A stretch of DNA of 64,000 nucleotides from Donghicola tyrosinivorans (lineage in GTDB: Bacteria > Pseudomonadota > Alphaproteobacteria > Rhodobacterales > Rhodobacteraceae), in assembly GCF_003003355.1 (NCBI RefSeq), contig NZ_PVTQ01000005.1, positions 62,001 to 126,000 on the forward strand, written 5' to 3'. Made by a program: the position numbers and the translations under genes. This document shows, piece by piece, positions 28,871 to 37,293 of this stretch (the first letter of the stretch is position 1; every line of letters starts with the position of its first letter). The notes below the pieces were generated by a model. The model ran no database searches, was not told where the DNA came from, and saw only the letters and a program-made list of their open reading frames with translations.

Positions 28871-29722
28871 ATGCCTAAATTCCAAAACTGGGATGACCTT
28901 CGTTACCTGATTGCGCTGCACCGTACCGGCAATATGGCGGCAGCAGCAGCGCGTCTGAATTCGAACCCGGCAACCGTATCACGCCGGATGACCCGTCTGG
29001 CCGAGGCTTTGGGCTATCCGCCCTTTGAAAAGCGCCCTGATGGGTGGGAACTGAACCCGCGCCTGGAGACTATCGTTGAACATGCCATCCAGTTTGACGG
29101 AGAACTGGCGTCTGCGATCAGTCAAGAATCACAAGAATCTGAGGGTGAGCTCACAGGAAACGTGACAGTCTGTTGTCCGCCCATCCTTGCGACCCACATG
29201 CTGTACCCAAAACTAAACGAGTTTTTGCAGCAACATCCTCGTATCCATCTGAACTTCAAGATGGAAGCATTGCAAGAAAGCCTGAACGAAAACGATGTCA
29301 TCATCACTTACGTGCAGCCGACACAAGGGCGACTGATCTCTTCCGCTGTCGGGGAGATGAGCTTTGCCCTGTATGAAAACAAAGCTGCGAGAGGGACCAA
29401 TCAATGGGCTGGCCTGACGAGCGAGTTTGACAAACAAGGCCCGATGCGGACGGCGCTTGACTATTGGGCAACGGAACCGATTGTACGCGTCGATAGCTTT
29501 CAATCTCTGGTCCAAGTGGCAGCTGTGTCGGGCCTATCCGCACCACTTCCCTGTCTTGTCGGCGATCCCGACCCCAATTTCGACCGCATCAAAGACGGGC
29601 CAGAAATCGCGACCTACAAGATGTACCAATGCTACCATGAAACCCGCCGGTCCGATCCCGTGCTGAAAGTGGTTCGGGAATGGCTGCGTGACACAATCCT
29701 GACGTTCACCCGCAAAGTCTGA
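28871..29722 (+). CDS. LysR-family transcriptional regulator (first of two)
   Basis: A 283-residue LysR-type protein. The N-terminal HTH is NWDDLRYLIALHRTGNMAAAAARLNSNPATVSRRMTRLAEALG; the recognition helix NPATVSRRM is typical of the LysR subgroup in which T-V-S-R-R appears. The rest is a divergent substrate-binding domain (ELTGNVTVCCPPILATHMLYPKL, VIITYVQPTQGRLIS). It is a paralogue of the next regulator (NWDD, T-VSRR, and the same end pattern with Y-x-T-RR/K-DP). No target gene is evident, because both neighbours on its strand are unlinked. A strong terminator follows. Confidence 0.9.
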   Translation: MPKFQNWDDLRYLIALHRTGNMAAAAARLNSNPATVSRRMTRLAEALGYPPFEKRPDGWELNPRLETIVEHAIQFDGELASAISQESQESEGELTGNVTVCCPPILATHMLYPKLNEFLQQHPRIHLNFKMEALQESLNENDVIITYVQPTQGRLISSAVGEMSFALYENKAARGTNQWAGLTSEFDKQGPMRTALDYWATEPIVRVDSFQSLVQVAAVSGLSAPLPCLVGDPDPNFDRIKDGPEIATYKMYQCYHETRRSDPVLKVVREWLRDTILTFTRKV

Positions 29723-30066
29723 CCCCACTCAGATTCTACCAATTCTGCAACGCCGCCCTTTAAAAATTGGGCGGCGTTTTGCGTTTTCGTGGCGAATCCC
29801 ACACCTAAGGGGACGTCCGATCGTTCGCAAACTACCCACTCTTATGAGTGAGTGGCGCGATAACTCCACAACCCTCGCCATGTGTCCAGATGCAGACAGT
29901 CCTTCGATTCCGGTACCTTCTAATGGTCGGAGCGCTGCACAAAACGGCCTCCATTAAGTGGTTGGTGGAAACAATCGTCTAAGCTTTTAGGGGATTGGTC
30001 CTGTTTGTTAAGCAGTACCGAATATTTCTTTCCAGACCAGAGACGCACAAACGAACGGAGTCCGCC
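29723..30066. other. 344-base gap between the two LysR genes
   Basis: The gap holds the terminator of the first LysR gene and then the upstream region of the second. Apart from a short ACTC-TTAT-GAGT hairpin near 29840 I see no operator, repeat or gene. Confidence 0.5.
29749..29780 (+). terminator. Rho-independent terminator of the first LysR gene
   Basis: A perfect 10-bp stem AACGCCGCCC (29749-29758) and GGGCGGCGTT (29769-29778) with an AT-rich 10-base loop, followed by TT. It is 26 bases after the stop. Confidence 0.85.
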
Positions 30067-30912
30067 GTGCAGAATTGGGATGATTTGAAATACTGCCTTG
30101 CGCTGAAGCGTTACCGTACGATGACGGCCGCTGCTTCGGCGCTGGGAACCAACACCGCTACGGTATCCCGCCGGATCGACCGGATGAACGAAACCTACCG
30201 TCATCCCCTCTTCAAAAAGGAAGGTCATCAGTGGCGCCCGACCCGTGTGGCCGAACATCTGATCAGCCTTGCCGAAAACACCGAAGAGGCGCTGCAGACC
30301 CTTGAGGTCGAGCTGAACGATGAACCCAAAGAACAAGTCTTGCGTATCCACGGGGTCTTCCCCCTGCTGCAAAGCGATCTGGGCGCGCTGATCTCTACCC
30401 TCTACCGTACCCTTGACGGGCTAGAGCTGACCGTCGCCGCTGCACCCGCCAGCTTGGCATTTGGTGAGACCGATATCGCCGTCTCGACCACGCCGCCCGA
30501 AGAGGGCCGCATCATCAGCCAGAAGATCGGCACCATCACCGAGCGCGTCTACGCACACCAGAACTTTATCGGTTCGCTCGAAGGCTGGGCCAAGTTGAAT
30601 GGCGACACCATCCATGAGGAATTGCACGACCAGCTTTTCATGGCGTTTGATTCGCCTGCGAAGCTATCGATCGACGGGGTCGATACCGCCTACCAGATAA
30701 TTGGCGCGTTTCCCCTGTGCTGCATCTTCAATGACACCTTCGCGCAATCGGATAGGTCGCTTGTCCCTGTGGACGGGTACCCGGTCAGCACGCACGAAAT
30801 CTGGGTGTCCTACCACACGTCACGCAAGAACGATCCTCTCGTGAGACAGGCGATCGACTGTATCTCAGACATGCCTTTGGGCGACAAACCAACCGAACGA
30901 TACAGCGCTTAG
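30067..30912 (+). CDS. LysR-family transcriptional regulator (second of two)
   Basis: A 281-residue LysR-type protein. The HTH reads NWDDLKYCLALKRYRTMTAAASALGTNTATVSRRIDRMNE, close to that of the preceding LysR gene. The effector half has PKEQVLRIHGVFPLLQSDLGALI, TTPPEEGRIISQKIG, GYPVSTHEIWVSYHTSRKNDPLV. The start is GTG at 30067, with GGAG about six bases before it; the frame extends upstream to 29995 but without a ribosome site. With its sibling it probably arose by duplication. Targets are unknown. A long hairpin terminator follows. Confidence 0.9.
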   Translation: MQNWDDLKYCLALKRYRTMTAAASALGTNTATVSRRIDRMNETYRHPLFKKEGHQWRPTRVAEHLISLAENTEEALQTLEVELNDEPKEQVLRIHGVFPLLQSDLGALISTLYRTLDGLELTVAAAPASLAFGETDIAVSTTPPEEGRIISQKIGTITERVYAHQNFIGSLEGWAKLNGDTIHEELHDQLFMAFDSPAKLSIDGVDTAYQIIGAFPLCCIFNDTFAQSDRSLVPVDGYPVSTHEIWVSYHTSRKNDPLVRQAIDCISDMPLGDKPTERYSA

Positions 30913-30956
30913 CGCACTCCCAACCTTGCACATATCCGGCCACCTGTGTGGCTAGC

Positions 30957-31018
30957 CTTAGGGGTAGGAGCCAACACCTTGGAACGTTGTGGCCTCCCCC
31001 TAAGAACGGGTATTTTTT
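30957..31018 (+). terminator. Rho-independent terminator of the second LysR gene
   Basis: A long imperfect hairpin with outer arms CTTAGGGG and CCCCTAAG (30957-31004) is followed by ATTTTTTGTTT. It lies 45 bases after the stop and before the glycosidase-like gene. Confidence 0.75.
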
Positions 31019-31183
31019 GTTTAAAATCATGCGTTTATGGATGATGCGCAAACTGAACTTTGCAAACTTCAAGCTAATTGGACCCACACTTCTGCGTTAG
31101 CCTGAACCTATCAAACGGCCACCAGCAGACCATCGGTCAGAGCCGCAAACCCGGGCGGAAGCGCCCAACCAGGAGCAAGACAA

Positions 31184-32962
31184 ATGGCCATTGGCTACCA
31201 GATCGCAGAGGCAACACCGGAGGATGCACTTAGCATCACCGGCGATAGTTTCGGCGCACGGTTTGTCAGCTTCCGCAACTTTGACCGTTTCGATGACGCC
31301 ATCCAGCAGACCGACCTAGGCATGGTGATCTGGCCCGGCGGAACGTTGGCCGAAAAGAACCCTGAGCGGTTTGGTTTTGAGTACGACGGTCTTTACAACT
31401 CGGACGCAACCGGCGGAAAGCCCGGTCTGGACGAGATCATGGCCTACTGTGTGGACAACGGCCTGTCGCTGACCGTGACCCTGCCCACCGCACGCTATGC
31501 AGATGATCACGACGCGCTGCGGGCTGATCTAGGCGACTTCCTCGACGATCTTTACGGCGGCACCTACGGTGAGCTGCCCCAGCAGATCTACTTTGAGGTC
31601 GGCAACGAATTCTACGGCGTATTTGACGGCGCGACCGAGGCCGAACAGGCCGCTGCCTATGCAGAGATCGTCAACGTCTATGCCGAAGTGGTACTGGAAA
31701 AAGAAGCCGAATACGCCGACCAGTCGGACACCGTAAACTGGAATGTCCAGATTGGCCGTGAGGTCGCAGCAACCGACGCCATGCTGGATGTGCTGTCGGA
31801 TGACGCCATCCTGATGACCGACGCACTGGTCCATCACCGCTTTAACGTCAGCATCGACTCGGCTGACAAATGCGTTGACGACGTCGCAGAAAGCCTGAAC
31901 CTGTGGGAACAAGAAACCGACGCCCTTGGCATCGACCGTCCCGACCTGTCGCTCAGCGCGTTCAACACTGCGTCGCTGTCGCGCCTTGAGGCTGCGCAGG
32001 ATTTCCTGACCACCGAAGCAGGTGAAGGCCTGACCATCGACGATCTGGACCTTGACGGGCGCTCGAACCTTGAGTTTGAACAGCATTACCAAGAGATGCT
32101 GGATTATCGCCCCTATGGCCTTGAGCAGGGCGAGAACATCCTTCAGGTCTTCTCCGAATATCAGGGGTTGGGGACCTCTAGCGCGGGTATCTACGGCTGG
32201 GATCTGACCCACGCGGGCCGTCTGAGCTACGAAGATGTAGACGGCAACAGCCACCTATTCGTTGCAGGTGATCTGCAAGACATGATGGCCGAGGCGCTGG
32301 ACGGCACCAAGGTGACCAACTGGTACGAAAGCAACGATCTGGTCGACCATACCGACACAGGCATCTACGGCTTTGACAGCCCCGACAAGCTGGTTGTTTT
32401 CCTGACCGCACCGCAGGACTTTGGCGGTCAGAACACCGTCAACGTCGAACTGGCCATGCAGGGCTTTGGCGATATCACCGAAGTGTGGGGCGAAAGCCTG
32501 ACCAGCGAAGTGCCGGAAGACTGGAACACCATGTTCGATGTGCCGGTGGTAGATGGTGTCGATCAATCTGCCGAAGCTGAAACCTACGCGGTTGGCGTGC
32601 GCGAATCCTTCTCGCCCGAGCAGGACGGCGGCAACCTGAACATCAGCTTCACCCAGCCCGGTGAAATCATTCGCCTGACCTTCGCCCGCAATGACGCCGC
32701 CGCGGACGAAATCGCCACCTGGCACGGCGAGCAATCCTCGATCATCGATCTTGAGGCGATTGCCGAAGAAGAAACCGAGGTCACCTATTGGGAAGAACCC
32801 GAAGTCCTGCCGTCGGTCGCCTTTGAGGACGATCCCGACAACCAGGGCGACGACGACGAAGACGACACCGCACACGGCGGCGGTGACGGTGGCGACGGCG
32901 GTGGTGGCGGTGCAGGCTTTGCCGGACTGCTGGGCCTGATGCTGATGCTGATGGGCGTCTAA
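31184..32962 (+). CDS. Glycosidase-like TIM-barrel protein with Gly-rich hydrophobic C-terminal tail
   Basis: A 592-residue acidic protein. The motif IYFEVGNEFYG places Asn141-Glu142 as in the N-E acid/base motif of clan GH-A glycosidases, and VFSEYQGLGTSSAGIYGWD offers Glu325 as a candidate nucleophile. A beta-strand-rich part and a second domain follow from about residue 400. There is no N-terminal signal peptide. The end is unusual: an acidic run (NQGDDDEDDTAH), then GGGDGGDGGGGGAG and a purely hydrophobic stretch FAGLLGLMLMLMGV, resembling C-terminal sorting tails but lacking the basic end. AGGAG precedes the ATG. I do not recognise the family by name. Secretion or membrane anchoring is inferred. 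Confidence 0.75.
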   Translation: MAIGYQIAEATPEDALSITGDSFGARFVSFRNFDRFDDAIQQTDLGMVIWPGGTLAEKNPERFGFEYDGLYNSDATGGKPGLDEIMAYCVDNGLSLTVTLPTARYADDHDALRADLGDFLDDLYGGTYGELPQQIYFEVGNEFYGVFDGATEAEQAAAYAEIVNVYAEVVLEKEAEYADQSDTVNWNVQIGREVAATDAMLDVLSDDAILMTDALVHHRFNVSIDSADKCVDDVAESLNLWEQETDALGIDRPDLSLSAFNTASLSRLEAAQDFLTTEAGEGLTIDDLDLDGRSNLEFEQHYQEMLDYRPYGLEQGENILQVFSEYQGLGTSSAGIYGWDLTHAGRLSYEDVDGNSHLFVAGDLQDMMAEALDGTKVTNWYESNDLVDHTDTGIYGFDSPDKLVVFLTAPQDFGGQNTVNVELAMQGFGDITEVWGESLTSEVPEDWNTMFDVPVVDGVDQSAEAETYAVGVRESFSPEQDGGNLNISFTQPGEIIRLTFARNDAAADEIATWHGEQSSIIDLEAIAEEETEVTYWEEPEVLPSVAFEDDPDNQGDDDEDDTAHGGGDGGDGGGGGAGFAGLLGLMLMLMGV

Positions 32963-33013
32963 GCTTAAAAAAATTTTACGATAGTCCTACTATCTTGTTT
33001 AGCTAGACTTGCA

Positions 33014-33044
33014 GGCCCTGAAGCGCATGCTTTCGGGGTCTTTA
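33014..33044 (+). terminator. Likely terminator of the glycosidase-like gene
   Basis: An imperfect hairpin (GGCCCTGAAG with CTTTCGGGGTC, several G-U pairs) at 33014-33040 is followed by TTTAC, 51 bases after the stop. Confidence 0.5.
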
Positions 33045-33291
33045 CTATTTATCCCCATGCATGCCGTAATCCAGACTTACAATAATGCAATAGATGACGC
33101 CAAGTCACTGCTTATCCACAGTTTTTCTGGAAGAATGCGCCCAAATTGCGCCATATTTAGAAACTAATTCAAGCTCACACAGACCAAGAACCTGATCACT
33201 GGGCACCGCCGGTGAGATGACGGTTCGCCCCGCAGACCGAATAAAAATGGTCTAAAAGGTTAATTGGCTCTGAGGCCGCTCTCACTACCAT

Positions 33292-33316
33292 GCGGGGGTC
33301 CTATCCGGACCCCCGC
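33292..33316 (-). terminator. Hairpin after the carboxypeptidase gene
   Basis: A perfect 10-bp stem GCGGGGGTCC (33292-33301) and GGACCCCCGC (33307-33316) lies 8 bases beyond the stop at 33325 on the minus strand. No T run follows on that strand, so it may be an attenuating or RNA-stabilising hairpin instead. Confidence 0.55.
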
Positions 33317-33324
33317 TCGCGTTT

Positions 33325-34782
33325 TCAGGCGGTGAATTTCGCGTCCAGATAGTCCAACAGCGGACCCGAAGACACAGCGCCGCCGATTGCATCCTCGATC
33401 GTTTGCTGCGCCGGTTTCTGGCTACCAAAGCGCTGGACTTTTTCACGCAGCCAACCGGTCGCAGGCTTTAGATCACCATTGGCCAGTTGTTGATCCAGAT
33501 CGGGGAGATCCTTCCGCAAGGCGTCATGCAGACAGCCTGCATAAACGTTCCCAAGCGTGTAAGTCGGGAAATATCCGAACAGACCCACAGACCAGTGAAC
33601 GTCCTGCAAAACCCCGTTAGAGGGCTTGTCGACCGCATAACCGAAATCCGCCTTGAACCGCTCGTTCCACGCTGCTTCCAGATCACTGACCTCAAGCTGG
33701 CCGCTGAACAGCGCCCGCTCCAGATCAAAGCGCAGCATGACATGCAGGTTATACTGCACCTCATCGGCCTCGGTCCGGATGTAGCCGTTATGGACGCGGT
33801 TCACTGCGCGATAGAATGCCCCTTCATCCGCGATCCCCTCTAGGGTGCCGAAACGGTCTACCATCCGGCCATAGAGCCAGCCCGTGAACGCTCGCGAACG
33901 ACCAAGCTGGTTCTCATAAATCCGGCTCTGGCTTTCATGCACCCCCATCGAGGCTCCCGACCCCAGCGGCGTCAGCAGAAAATCATCGCTGATGTTCTGC
34001 TCATAGCACGCATGACCCACCTCATGGATGGTCGAGTAGATGCAGTTGAACGGATCATCAACCGCCGTGCGCGTGGTGATCCGCACGTCCTGACCGCTGC
34101 CCGAACTGAACGGATGCACTGCCTTGTCGATGCGCCCACGGCTCAGGTCATAGCCAAAGGCCAGCGCCACCTCTTCGGCCAGCGCCATCTGGATTGCGGG
34201 ATCAAAATGGCCCTTTAGCTCTGGCCCAATGGGACGGCCCAGAACCTCATCGCGCAAGGCCACCAGACGGGGGCGCATGGCATCAAAGAGGTTCGAGATT
34301 TCAGCCCCTGTCAGGCCCGGCTCATAATCATCCAGCAGGGCGTCATAGGCCACGGCCCCACCCAACGCGGCAGCTTCTTCGCGGCGCAGCTGCACAACCT
34401 CTGACAGGATGGGCAGAAAGGCTGCCACGTCCTGCGCGCCACGCGCCTTGGCCCAAACCCCTTGGGCCTTGGATGTGGTGCGCGCCAGCGCCTCGGCCAA
34501 AGCCGAGGGCACCTTGGTCGCGCGGTCATAGCTGCGACGGATTTCGCGTAACTGCGCTGCCTGAACGGCGTCAGCGGCCTCGGCCTGCGCCAACCAGTCT
34601 CCCACACGGGGGTCACAGCGGCGGGCATGCAGAACCTGCTCTAGCGCGGCCATTTCTTCCGCCCGCTGCTCGGCAGCGCCGTCAGGCATCATGACCTCTT
34701 GGTCCCAGCCGGTGCGGCCAGCCACCTGCCCCAAGGCCTCGGTAACGCGGACAAAAGCCATCAAGTCATCATATGCAGCCAT
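33325..34782 (-). CDS. M32-family metallocarboxypeptidase
   Basis: Family M32 (Taq carboxypeptidase type) removes C-terminal residues from peptides in the cytoplasm. The 485 residues contain the zinc site HEVGHACYEQN near residue 253, the Glu region MGVHESQSRIYENQLGRS and DVHWSVGLFGYFPTYTLGN, all typical. The ATG at 34782 shares one base with the ctaA stop (TGATG) and has GAGGGG five bases upstream; a GTG one codon earlier is less likely. Co-transcription with ctaA is implied, though the functions are unrelated. Confidence 0.95.
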   Translation of the reverse strand: MAAYDDLMAFVRVTEALGQVAGRTGWDQEVMMPDGAAEQRAEEMAALEQVLHARRCDPRVGDWLAQAEAADAVQAAQLREIRRSYDRATKVPSALAEALARTTSKAQGVWAKARGAQDVAAFLPILSEVVQLRREEAAALGGAVAYDALLDDYEPGLTGAEISNLFDAMRPRLVALRDEVLGRPIGPELKGHFDPAIQMALAEEVALAFGYDLSRGRIDKAVHPFSSGSGQDVRITTRTAVDDPFNCIYSTIHEVGHACYEQNISDDFLLTPLGSGASMGVHESQSRIYENQLGRSRAFTGWLYGRMVDRFGTLEGIADEGAFYRAVNRVHNGYIRTEADEVQYNLHVMLRFDLERALFSGQLEVSDLEAAWNERFKADFGYAVDKPSNGVLQDVHWSVGLFGYFPTYTLGNVYAGCLHDALRKDLPDLDQQLANGDLKPATGWLREKVQRFGSQKPAQQTIEDAIGGAVSSGPLLDYLDAKFTA

Positions 34783-35921
34783 CACAGCCCCTCACGAACA
34801 CTAGTGGCCACGGGATAGCGCGACATGAACCGCGCGCGCAGGATCAGCACCCACAGGGCCACTGCGCCAATCTGATGCATGATCGCAAGATACCAAGGCG
34901 AGCTATGCATGACTGTCACGATCCCCAGCAGCATCTGCAGAACCAACATCGCAAAAACCACGGTGAACGCACCGCGCGTCTTCGGATAAGCGCTACGGCG
35001 CCCCTTAAGGAACACTACCACGCCGAAGACAAACAGCAGATACCCCGAGCACCGGTGGATCAGCTGCACCAGCCCGTCGTTCTCAAAGAAATTCCGCCAC
35101 ACCGGCTCAAGGATGAACATATCCGGCGGTGTCCAATGGCCCGCCATCAACGGCCAGTCCGTATAGTTCCGGCCCGCATCGATGCCAGCAACCAAAGCCC
35201 CCAGCAGGATCTGCAAAAAGGCGAAATGCAGCAGACCGGTGGACAGACCGAACAACTTCTTCTCGCCGCCGCGACGGGCTTGCAAAAGATCCCGCGGTTC
35301 GCGTCCCAGCTCGAACACATACCATGCGATAAAGCCAAGGATCACGAAGGCGATGCCCAGATGGGTTGCCAAACGGTAGCTGGCCACATCCAGCATCTGG
35401 CCGGTCAAACCACTGGCAACCATCCACCAGCCGATCGCCCCTTGCAAACCGCCCAAAGCACCAATGAACAGCAACCGACCCGTCCAGCCCGGCGGGATCG
35501 CCCGTGCCAGCAGGAACCCGAAAAAGCCCAAAGCCCACACCAGGCCAATGGTCCGCCCCAACTGACGGTGCCCCCATTCCCACCAGTAAATAGCTTTGAA
35601 TTCGCCAAGGCTCATGCCTTTGTTCTGGAACTGGTATTCAGGAATTTCCTGATACTTGGCAAACTCCGCCTGCCACTCCACATCGCTCATCGGCGGCAAG
35701 GCACCGGTCACAGGGCGCCATTCGGTGATCGACAGTCCACTGTCGGTCAGACGGGTCAAGCCGCCCACGGCAATCATCCCCATCACCATCACAAAGATCA
35801 GCATCAGCCACAGGCGCACCGCGCCGCGCGCGCCGCGCTTGGTCCGGTCGATCGCGCCTGCGGCACTCTGCTGCGCCTGCTTGCCATCAACCTCTTCGAA
35901 AATACTGCGTTTTCCGCTCAT
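34782..35921 (-). CDS. ctaA: Heme A synthase (COX15/CtaA)
   Basis: CtaA oxidises the C8 methyl of heme O to give heme A for aa3-type cytochrome oxidase. The 379-residue protein has about eight membrane helices. Conserved parts include GGLTRLTDSGLSITEWRPVTGALPP, EFKAIYWWEWGHRQLGR with the first heme-ligand His, GLQGAIGWWMVASGL and FLQILLGALVAGIDAG, plus a C-terminal VQLIHRCSGY and TVMHSSPWYLAIMHQIGA with the other His residues. I chose ATG 35921 over 35951 by the GGAG spacing. It overlaps the M32 gene by one base. Confidence 0.95.
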   Translation of the reverse strand: MSGKRSIFEEVDGKQAQQSAAGAIDRTKRGARGAVRLWLMLIFVMVMGMIAVGGLTRLTDSGLSITEWRPVTGALPPMSDVEWQAEFAKYQEIPEYQFQNKGMSLGEFKAIYWWEWGHRQLGRTIGLVWALGFFGFLLARAIPPGWTGRLLFIGALGGLQGAIGWWMVASGLTGQMLDVASYRLATHLGIAFVILGFIAWYVFELGREPRDLLQARRGGEKKLFGLSTGLLHFAFLQILLGALVAGIDAGRNYTDWPLMAGHWTPPDMFILEPVWRNFFENDGLVQLIHRCSGYLLFVFGVVVFLKGRRSAYPKTRGAFTVVFAMLVLQMLLGIVTVMHSSPWYLAIMHQIGAVALWVLILRARFMSRYPVATSVREGL

Positions 35922-36020
35922 GGGTCCTGTCTCCATTCGTCGGGCGGACATTAGGGCGCAACCCCGCCCGCTTCAAGCAAACCACATCAAAGATGCGACC
36001 ATGCGCCCCGCCCGAACAGC

Positions 36021-36049
36021 AAAACGGGGCCCGATACCACCGGACCCCG
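36021..36049 (-). terminator. Terminator of the sugar ABC operon
   Basis: On the minus strand, arms 36041-36049 and 36025-36033 form a 9-bp stem with one G-U pair, followed by TTTT (plus A run 36021-36024). It lies 142 bases after the ATPase stop. Confidence 0.7.
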
Positions 36050-36071
36050 CTTCTTTATCGCAAAATACTCA
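36050..36071 (+). repeat. Dispersed intergenic repeat, copy at 36.05 kb
   Basis: CTTCTTTATCGCAAAATACT then CA, immediately next to the ABC operon terminator. One base shorter than the consensus in its A run. Confidence 0.6.
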
Positions 36072-36124
36072 AAAATCCGCCCGCGCAGCCAGCGCCACGT
36101 CAATGACAGCAAACCACCAACAAG

Positions 36125-36147
36125 CTTCTTCTTGAGACAAATACTCA
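36125..36147 (+). repeat. Dispersed intergenic repeat, copy at 36.12 kb
   Basis: CTTCTTCTTGAGACAAATAC then TCA, a diverged copy in the same orientation as, and 53 bases from, the one at 36050. Confidence 0.5.
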
Positions 36148-36190
36148 CCGGCACCGCGCCCGAAGACGCGATACCTGCCAGCAAAAGCGC

Positions 36191-37288
36191 TTAGCTCAGA
36201 CGAATACCCGACTTGGGCTCGAAGTAACTCGCCTTCGCCAGATCAAAGGCAAAGCTTGCCCGCGCACCGGGGCGCACGTCGGTTTCGGCTTGAAGACGAG
36301 CCGTCACCTCTTTACCCCCAAGACGCGAGACCACATAGGTGTCCGCACCGGCAGGCTCGACCACGTCAACCATACAGTCGGCGATCTCGATCGCATCACC
36401 CTGACGGCTGGCGGGATCGGTAATGTCCTCGGGGCGCAGACCGATGATCACGTCCTGCGGCAGATCCAGACCACGGCGGTCGGTTAGCACCAAGGGTGCT
36501 TCGCCGTCACGGGTGATCTCGATCCGGCGGGCGTTGCCGTCCTGATGCACCTTTGCGGGGATCAGGTTCATGGCAGGGCTTCCCATAAAGTCCGCCACGA
36601 ACAGGTTCGCAGGCGTCCGGTAGATTTCAGCCGGAGTGCCGATCTGCTGGATCACACCATCCTTCATCACAACGATCTTGGTCGCCAAGGTCATCGCTTC
36701 GATCTGGTCGTGGGTCACATAAACCATCGAGGCATGAAGGTCCTGATGCAAACGCTTGATTTCAGTTCGCATTTCTACACGCAGCTTGGCGTCAAGGTTC
36801 GACAGGGGCTCGTCGAAGAGGAACAGCGCGGGGTCACGGACCAGCGCACGGCCCATCGCCACACGCTGACGCTGACCGCCCGAAAGCTGGCTGGGCTTGC
36901 GGCTCAGCAGCTTTTCGATTTGCAGCTGGCGGGCCACTTCGGCCAGTTTCTTTTCCTGCGTCGCCTTATCCACGCCGCGCACCTGCATCCCGAAGGTGAT
37001 GTTTTTGGCGACCGACATGGTCGGGTAAAGCGCGTAGCTCTGGAACACCATCGCGATGTTGCGGTCTTTTGGGCTGACGTTGGTCATATCCAGACCTGCA
37101 ATGTTCAGCTGCCCGCCGGTGATCGGCTCAAGGCCAGCGATACAGTTCAGCAGGGTGGATTTACCGCAGCCCGAGGGGCCGACCAGCACCAGAAAATCAC
37201 CCTTTTCGATGGACACGTTGATGTCCTTGAGGATCTCGGTCTGGCCGTAGGCTTTGTAGAGGTTCTGAATGTCGAGAATAGGAGCCAT
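36191..37288 (-). CDS. ugpC: Sugar ABC transporter ATPase (UgpC/MalK type)
   Basis: Cytoplasmic ATPase of a carbohydrate importer. The 365 residues show Walker A GPSGCGKST near 38, Q-loop MVFQSYALYP, signature LSGGQRQRVAMGRAL near 138, Walker B LFLFDEPLSNLD and switch His in VYVTHDQIEA, then a C-terminal TOBE/MalK regulatory domain (GLRPEDITDP). It follows gtsC by 5 bases and completes the gts operon. The symbol is a family label; the real partner here is the glucose-type GtsABC, not a glycerol-phosphate system. Confidence 0.92.
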   Translation of the reverse strand: MAPILDIQNLYKAYGQTEILKDINVSIEKGDFLVLVGPSGCGKSTLLNCIAGLEPITGGQLNIAGLDMTNVSPKDRNIAMVFQSYALYPTMSVAKNITFGMQVRGVDKATQEKKLAEVARQLQIEKLLSRKPSQLSGGQRQRVAMGRALVRDPALFLFDEPLSNLDAKLRVEMRTEIKRLHQDLHASMVYVTHDQIEAMTLATKIVVMKDGVIQQIGTPAEIYRTPANLFVADFMGSPAMNLIPAKVHQDGNARRIEITRDGEAPLVLTDRRGLDLPQDVIIGLRPEDITDPASRQGDAIEIADCMVDVVEPAGADTYVVSRLGGKEVTARLQAETDVRPGARASFAFDLAKASYFEPKSGIRLS

Positions 37289-37293
37289 AAGAC

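Larger units (their letters stand above)
32963..33324. other. 362-base gap with two hairpins
   Basis: No gene seen. The region contains a terminator for the glycosidase-like gene and a second strong hairpin after the convergent carboxypeptidase gene. One exact TTATCCACA (33112-33120) occurs but is isolated. Confidence 0.5.

Noticed and set aside
33112-33120. Exact DnaA-box sequence TTATCCACA in the gap before the M32 gene
   Set aside because: A single 9-mer is expected by chance in a window this size; there is no cluster, AT-rich unwinding element or dnaA/dnaN nearby.
34773-35954. 393-codon frame on the plus strand opposite ctaA
   Set aside because: The opposite strand encodes a complete heme A synthase; this product is His/Gln/Pro-rich and shows no domain.
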